From assembly GCA_963738325.1 (NCBI GenBank), contig CAVTWD010000001.1:992001-1056000 (forward strand): a stretch of DNA of 64,000 nt. Direction: 5' to 3'. Shown piece by piece: positions 62,211 to 64,000 of the stretch. Both the position numbers and the translations under genes were made by a program. The notes under the pieces were generated by a model. The model saw only the letters and a list, made by a program, of their open reading frames with translations, made no database searches and was not told the DNA's origin. Each line of letters begins with the position of its first letter. Position 1 is the first letter of the stretch. This DNA comes from CAVTWD01 sp963738325 (GTDB taxonomy: Bacteria > Actinomycetota > Acidimicrobiia > Acidimicrobiales > Ilumatobacteraceae).

Positions 62211-62984
62211 ATGCTCTACGTCGCCGGCGAGATCCTCCTCTGGATGATCCTCGCCTTTGCCCTCGGCGTGCTGGTGGGGTGGTTCGTCTGGGGGATCCGC
62301 CGACGCGACTCGACGCCCGTCGTCGCCGAGGCAACGACCACCGCGGCAGCCGCGACGACGGAGTCGGTCACGGTGCGACCCGTCGTGATGCCCGTCGAGG
62401 AACCGGCCGTGCCCGACCTGCCGGCGACGCCGCCCGCCGGCCAACCGGCCGTTGTCGCCGCGGCCGAAGTGTCGAACGGGCCCGCGGTGGAGACCTCCGA
62501 CGGGCCGGTGACAGAGGCCGAACCGGGAGCCGAGCCGGTGTCCGAGCCTCTGTCAGACGAACCGGTCACCGAGGAGGTGGCGGTAGTCGGACCTCCTGAC
62601 GAAACGGCCGAAGTTGATGCGGCGGCGTTCGCGGACGAGAGCCCCGCCACGACCCCGTGGGCCGCCCCGAGCGCCGCGCACGGTCCCGACCTCGCCTCCG
62701 GCGCGGCGGCCCTCGGCAAGCCGCTGGCGGTCGACGACCTCACCGTGGTGGAGGGGATCGGACCGGGGGTCGAGGGCGTGCTCAAGGAGTCAGGGATCCA
62801 CACTTGGGACGAGTTGGCGCACACCGATACGGACCGGCTGCGGCGCATCCTGGACCTGGCCGGCGACCAGTACCGCGTCCACGACCCCGGGACCTGGCCC
62901 CACCAGGCCGCACTCGCCACCGAGGGCCGCTGGGACGAGCTGCTGGCCTTGCAGGCGACGTTGACGGGCGGGCACCGGGCCTGA
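62211..62984 (+). CDS. membrane protein with disordered linker and C-terminal helix-hairpin-helix domain
   Basis: A 257-residue protein. It has an N-terminal membrane helix (ILLWMILAFALGVLVGWFVW), then about 140 acidic Pro/Ala/Glu-rich residues. The C-terminal domain (DDLTVVEGIGPGVEGVLKESGI, HTWDELAHTDTDRLRRILD, HDPGTWPHQAALA) resembles the HhH-like domain often attached to membrane or ribosomal proteins. The operon with the OmpA-like gene suggests an envelope complex, as arfA-arfB-arfC in mycobacteria, though no direct homology to ArfB/C is claimed. Confidence 0.8.
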   Translation: MLYVAGEILLWMILAFALGVLVGWFVWGIRRRDSTPVVAEATTTAAAATTESVTVRPVVMPVEEPAVPDLPATPPAGQPAVVAAAEVSNGPAVETSDGPVTEAEPGAEPVSEPLSDEPVTEEVAVVGPPDETAEVDAAAFADESPATTPWAAPSAAHGPDLASGAAALGKPLAVDDLTVVEGIGPGVEGVLKESGIHTWDELAHTDTDRLRRILDLAGDQYRVHDPGTWPHQAALATEGRWDELLALQATLTGGHRA

Positions 62985-63007
62985 GCGGTCGACCAGAATG
63001 CTCCCCC

Positions 63008-64000
63008 ATGCCCCAGGACCTACCGCTGCGCTTCGGGATCTTCTTGCCGCCCATCCACAAGGTCGGCCTCGATCCCGCCCTCGCCCTTCACCGTGACCTC
63101 GCCCTGATCGAGCATCTCGACCGGCTCGGCTACCACGAGGCGTGGATCGGCGAGCACCACTCCGCCGGGGCCGAGCTGATCGCCTCACCGGAGGTGTTCA
63201 TCGCCGCGGTCGCGGAGCGCACCCGGAACATCAAGCTCGGAACCGGCGTCAACTCCCTCCCCTACCACCATCCGCTGATCCTGGCGGACCGCATCGTCAT
63301 GCTCGATCACCTCACCCGTGGACGGATGATGTTCGGCTGCGGCCCCGGTCAGCTCACGTCGGATGCGGCCATGCTCGGCATCGACCCGCAACTGCAGCGT
63401 CCCCGGATGGAACAGGCCTTCGACGTGATCATGCGCCTCTTCCGCGGAGGGGTCGTCACGGAGAAGACCGACTGGTTCACCTGCGACGAAGCCGTGCTGC
63501 AGATGAAGCCGTACTCGGACTTCGACGTGGCCGTGGCGTCGTCGGTCTCCCCCTCGGGCTCCAGGCTGGCGGGCCGCTACGGGACGGGTCTGCTCTCCAT
63601 CGCCGCCACCGAGCCGATGGCCTTCCAGGTGCTCGATTACAACTTCCAGGTCTGGCAGGAGGAAGCGGCCCTGCACGGCCACCGCGCCCCGCGGGACAAA
63701 TGGCGTCTCATGGGCCCGATGCACGTCGCGGACACCTACGAGCAGGCCAAGGAGAACTGCCGCTACGGGCTCCTCTGGGTCCTGCACTACCTCTCCCACA
63801 TCATCCCACTGGGCGACCCGAGCGCTGCCATGCCGACCGAGTTCGACGCGCTCGTCGACTTCCTGAACGACAGCGGCCGTGGCGTCATCGGCACGCCCGA
63901 CATGGCCGTGGCGCAGCTCGAGCGGCTCATCGACAAGACCGGGGGCTTCGGGTGCTACCTGTTCCTCGGGGCCGACCTCGCCCCCTGGGCGGCCACCCTG
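63008..64000 (+). CDS. luciferase-like (LLM class) flavin-dependent monooxygenase, partial
   Basis: 331 residues are open to the right edge without a stop, so the C-terminus is missing. The F420/FMN-dependent bacterial-luciferase fold is shown by LRFGIFLPPIHKVGLDPALA, HEAWIGEHHSAGAELIASP, KLGTGVNSLPYHHPLILADR and MLDHLTRGRMMFGCGPG. The sequence resembles the limonene-monooxygenase-like branch. Substrate and cofactor choice (FMN or F420) are uncertain. ATG 63008 has CAGAAT 7 nt upstream, a weak -10. Confidence 0.88.
   Translation, partial: MPQDLPLRFGIFLPPIHKVGLDPALALHRDLALIEHLDRLGYHEAWIGEHHSAGAELIASPEVFIAAVAERTRNIKLGTGVNSLPYHHPLILADRIVMLDHLTRGRMMFGCGPGQLTSDAAMLGIDPQLQRPRMEQAFDVIMRLFRGGVVTEKTDWFTCDEAVLQMKPYSDFDVAVASSVSPSGSRLAGRYGTGLLSIAATEPMAFQVLDYNFQVWQEEAALHGHRAPRDKWRLMGPMHVADTYEQAKENCRYGLLWVLHYLSHIIPLGDPSAAMPTEFDALVDFLNDSGRGVIGTPDMAVAQLERLIDKTGGFGCYLFLGADLAPWAATL

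Noticed and set aside
1..64000. tRNA, rRNA or riboswitch genes
   Set aside because: Looked for T-loop GGTTCGA-type boxes with matching acceptor stems and for conserved riboswitch cores in the longer gaps; none found by eye. A covariance-model scan would be decisive.

Overview
This is a GC-rich (about 70% G+C by eye) actinobacterial chromosome segment. It carries a complete Pup-proteasome locus (mpa, dop, pup, prcB, prcA, pafA). Around it lie genes that also neighbour this locus in mycobacteria: trmI before mpa, and tatB, tatC and helY after pafA. Threonine-rich secreted proteins, surface repeats of the R-x-LDTR type and a two-part ThyX-like enzyme fit the class Acidimicrobiia or a deep actinobacterial relative better than Mycobacterium. 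That placement is inference; no rRNA or tRNA gene was seen that could settle it.

Layout. 1-6.9 kb: small acidic protein, TypA/BipA GTPase, a cysteine-rich protein, and a glycolate-oxidase-like GlcDEF operon. 7.1-9.5 kb: two paralogous exported Thr/Pro-rich proteins. 9.6-17.1 kb, minus strand: RidA-like and LOG-family proteins, transaldolase and transketolase, a FIST sensor protein, a fatty-acid desaturase. 17.3-22.6 kb, plus strand: two-subunit acyl-CoA synthetase (NDP-forming type), PBP4-type carboxypeptidase, Lon-N domain protein, small membrane proteins. 22.7-24.6 kb: TtuB-like, TtuA-like and TrmI, three proteins expected to act on the tRNA T-loop. 25.2-32.9 kb: the Pup-proteasome genes. 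33-43 kb: DUF3866-like protein, signal peptidase I, glycerophosphodiesterase, Tat translocase, HelY helicase, a broken oxidoreductase, ThyX-like protein. 43-49 kb: LysM/transglycosylase, acidic DUF4193-like protein, GNAT, Nudix, enoyl-CoA hydratase, a repeat-tailed unknown, gamma-carbonic-anhydrase-like protein. 49-52 kb: sulfonate/nitrate-type ABC importer. 53-64 kb: exported sulfatase with surface repeats, PLP decarboxylase, exported metallopeptidase with CARDB-like repeats, class II aldolase-like protein, an OmpA/BON protein with a HhH membrane protein, and a luciferase-like monooxygenase running off the end.

Two window-wide properties matter when reading the gene list. First, eleven genes, several normally essential or highly conserved (typA, tkt, dop, tatC), are broken by thirteen single-base indels at short GC-rich tracts. 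In most of them both halves line up perfectly as one protein, so I read these as sequence errors rather than decay. Second, many genes have a TANNNT box ending 6-10 nt before the start codon and no Shine-Dalgarno sequence, which implies widespread leaderless mRNAs.

The most unusual items are: a 50-bp palindromic repeat found at two convergent gene ends; the TtuB/TtuA/TrmI operon beside the proteasome, whose ubiquitin-like carrier has its Gly-Gly masked by Ala-Val; a Pup already ending in Glu; and a perfect 20-bp palindrome flanked by half-sites upstream of the secreted metallopeptidase.
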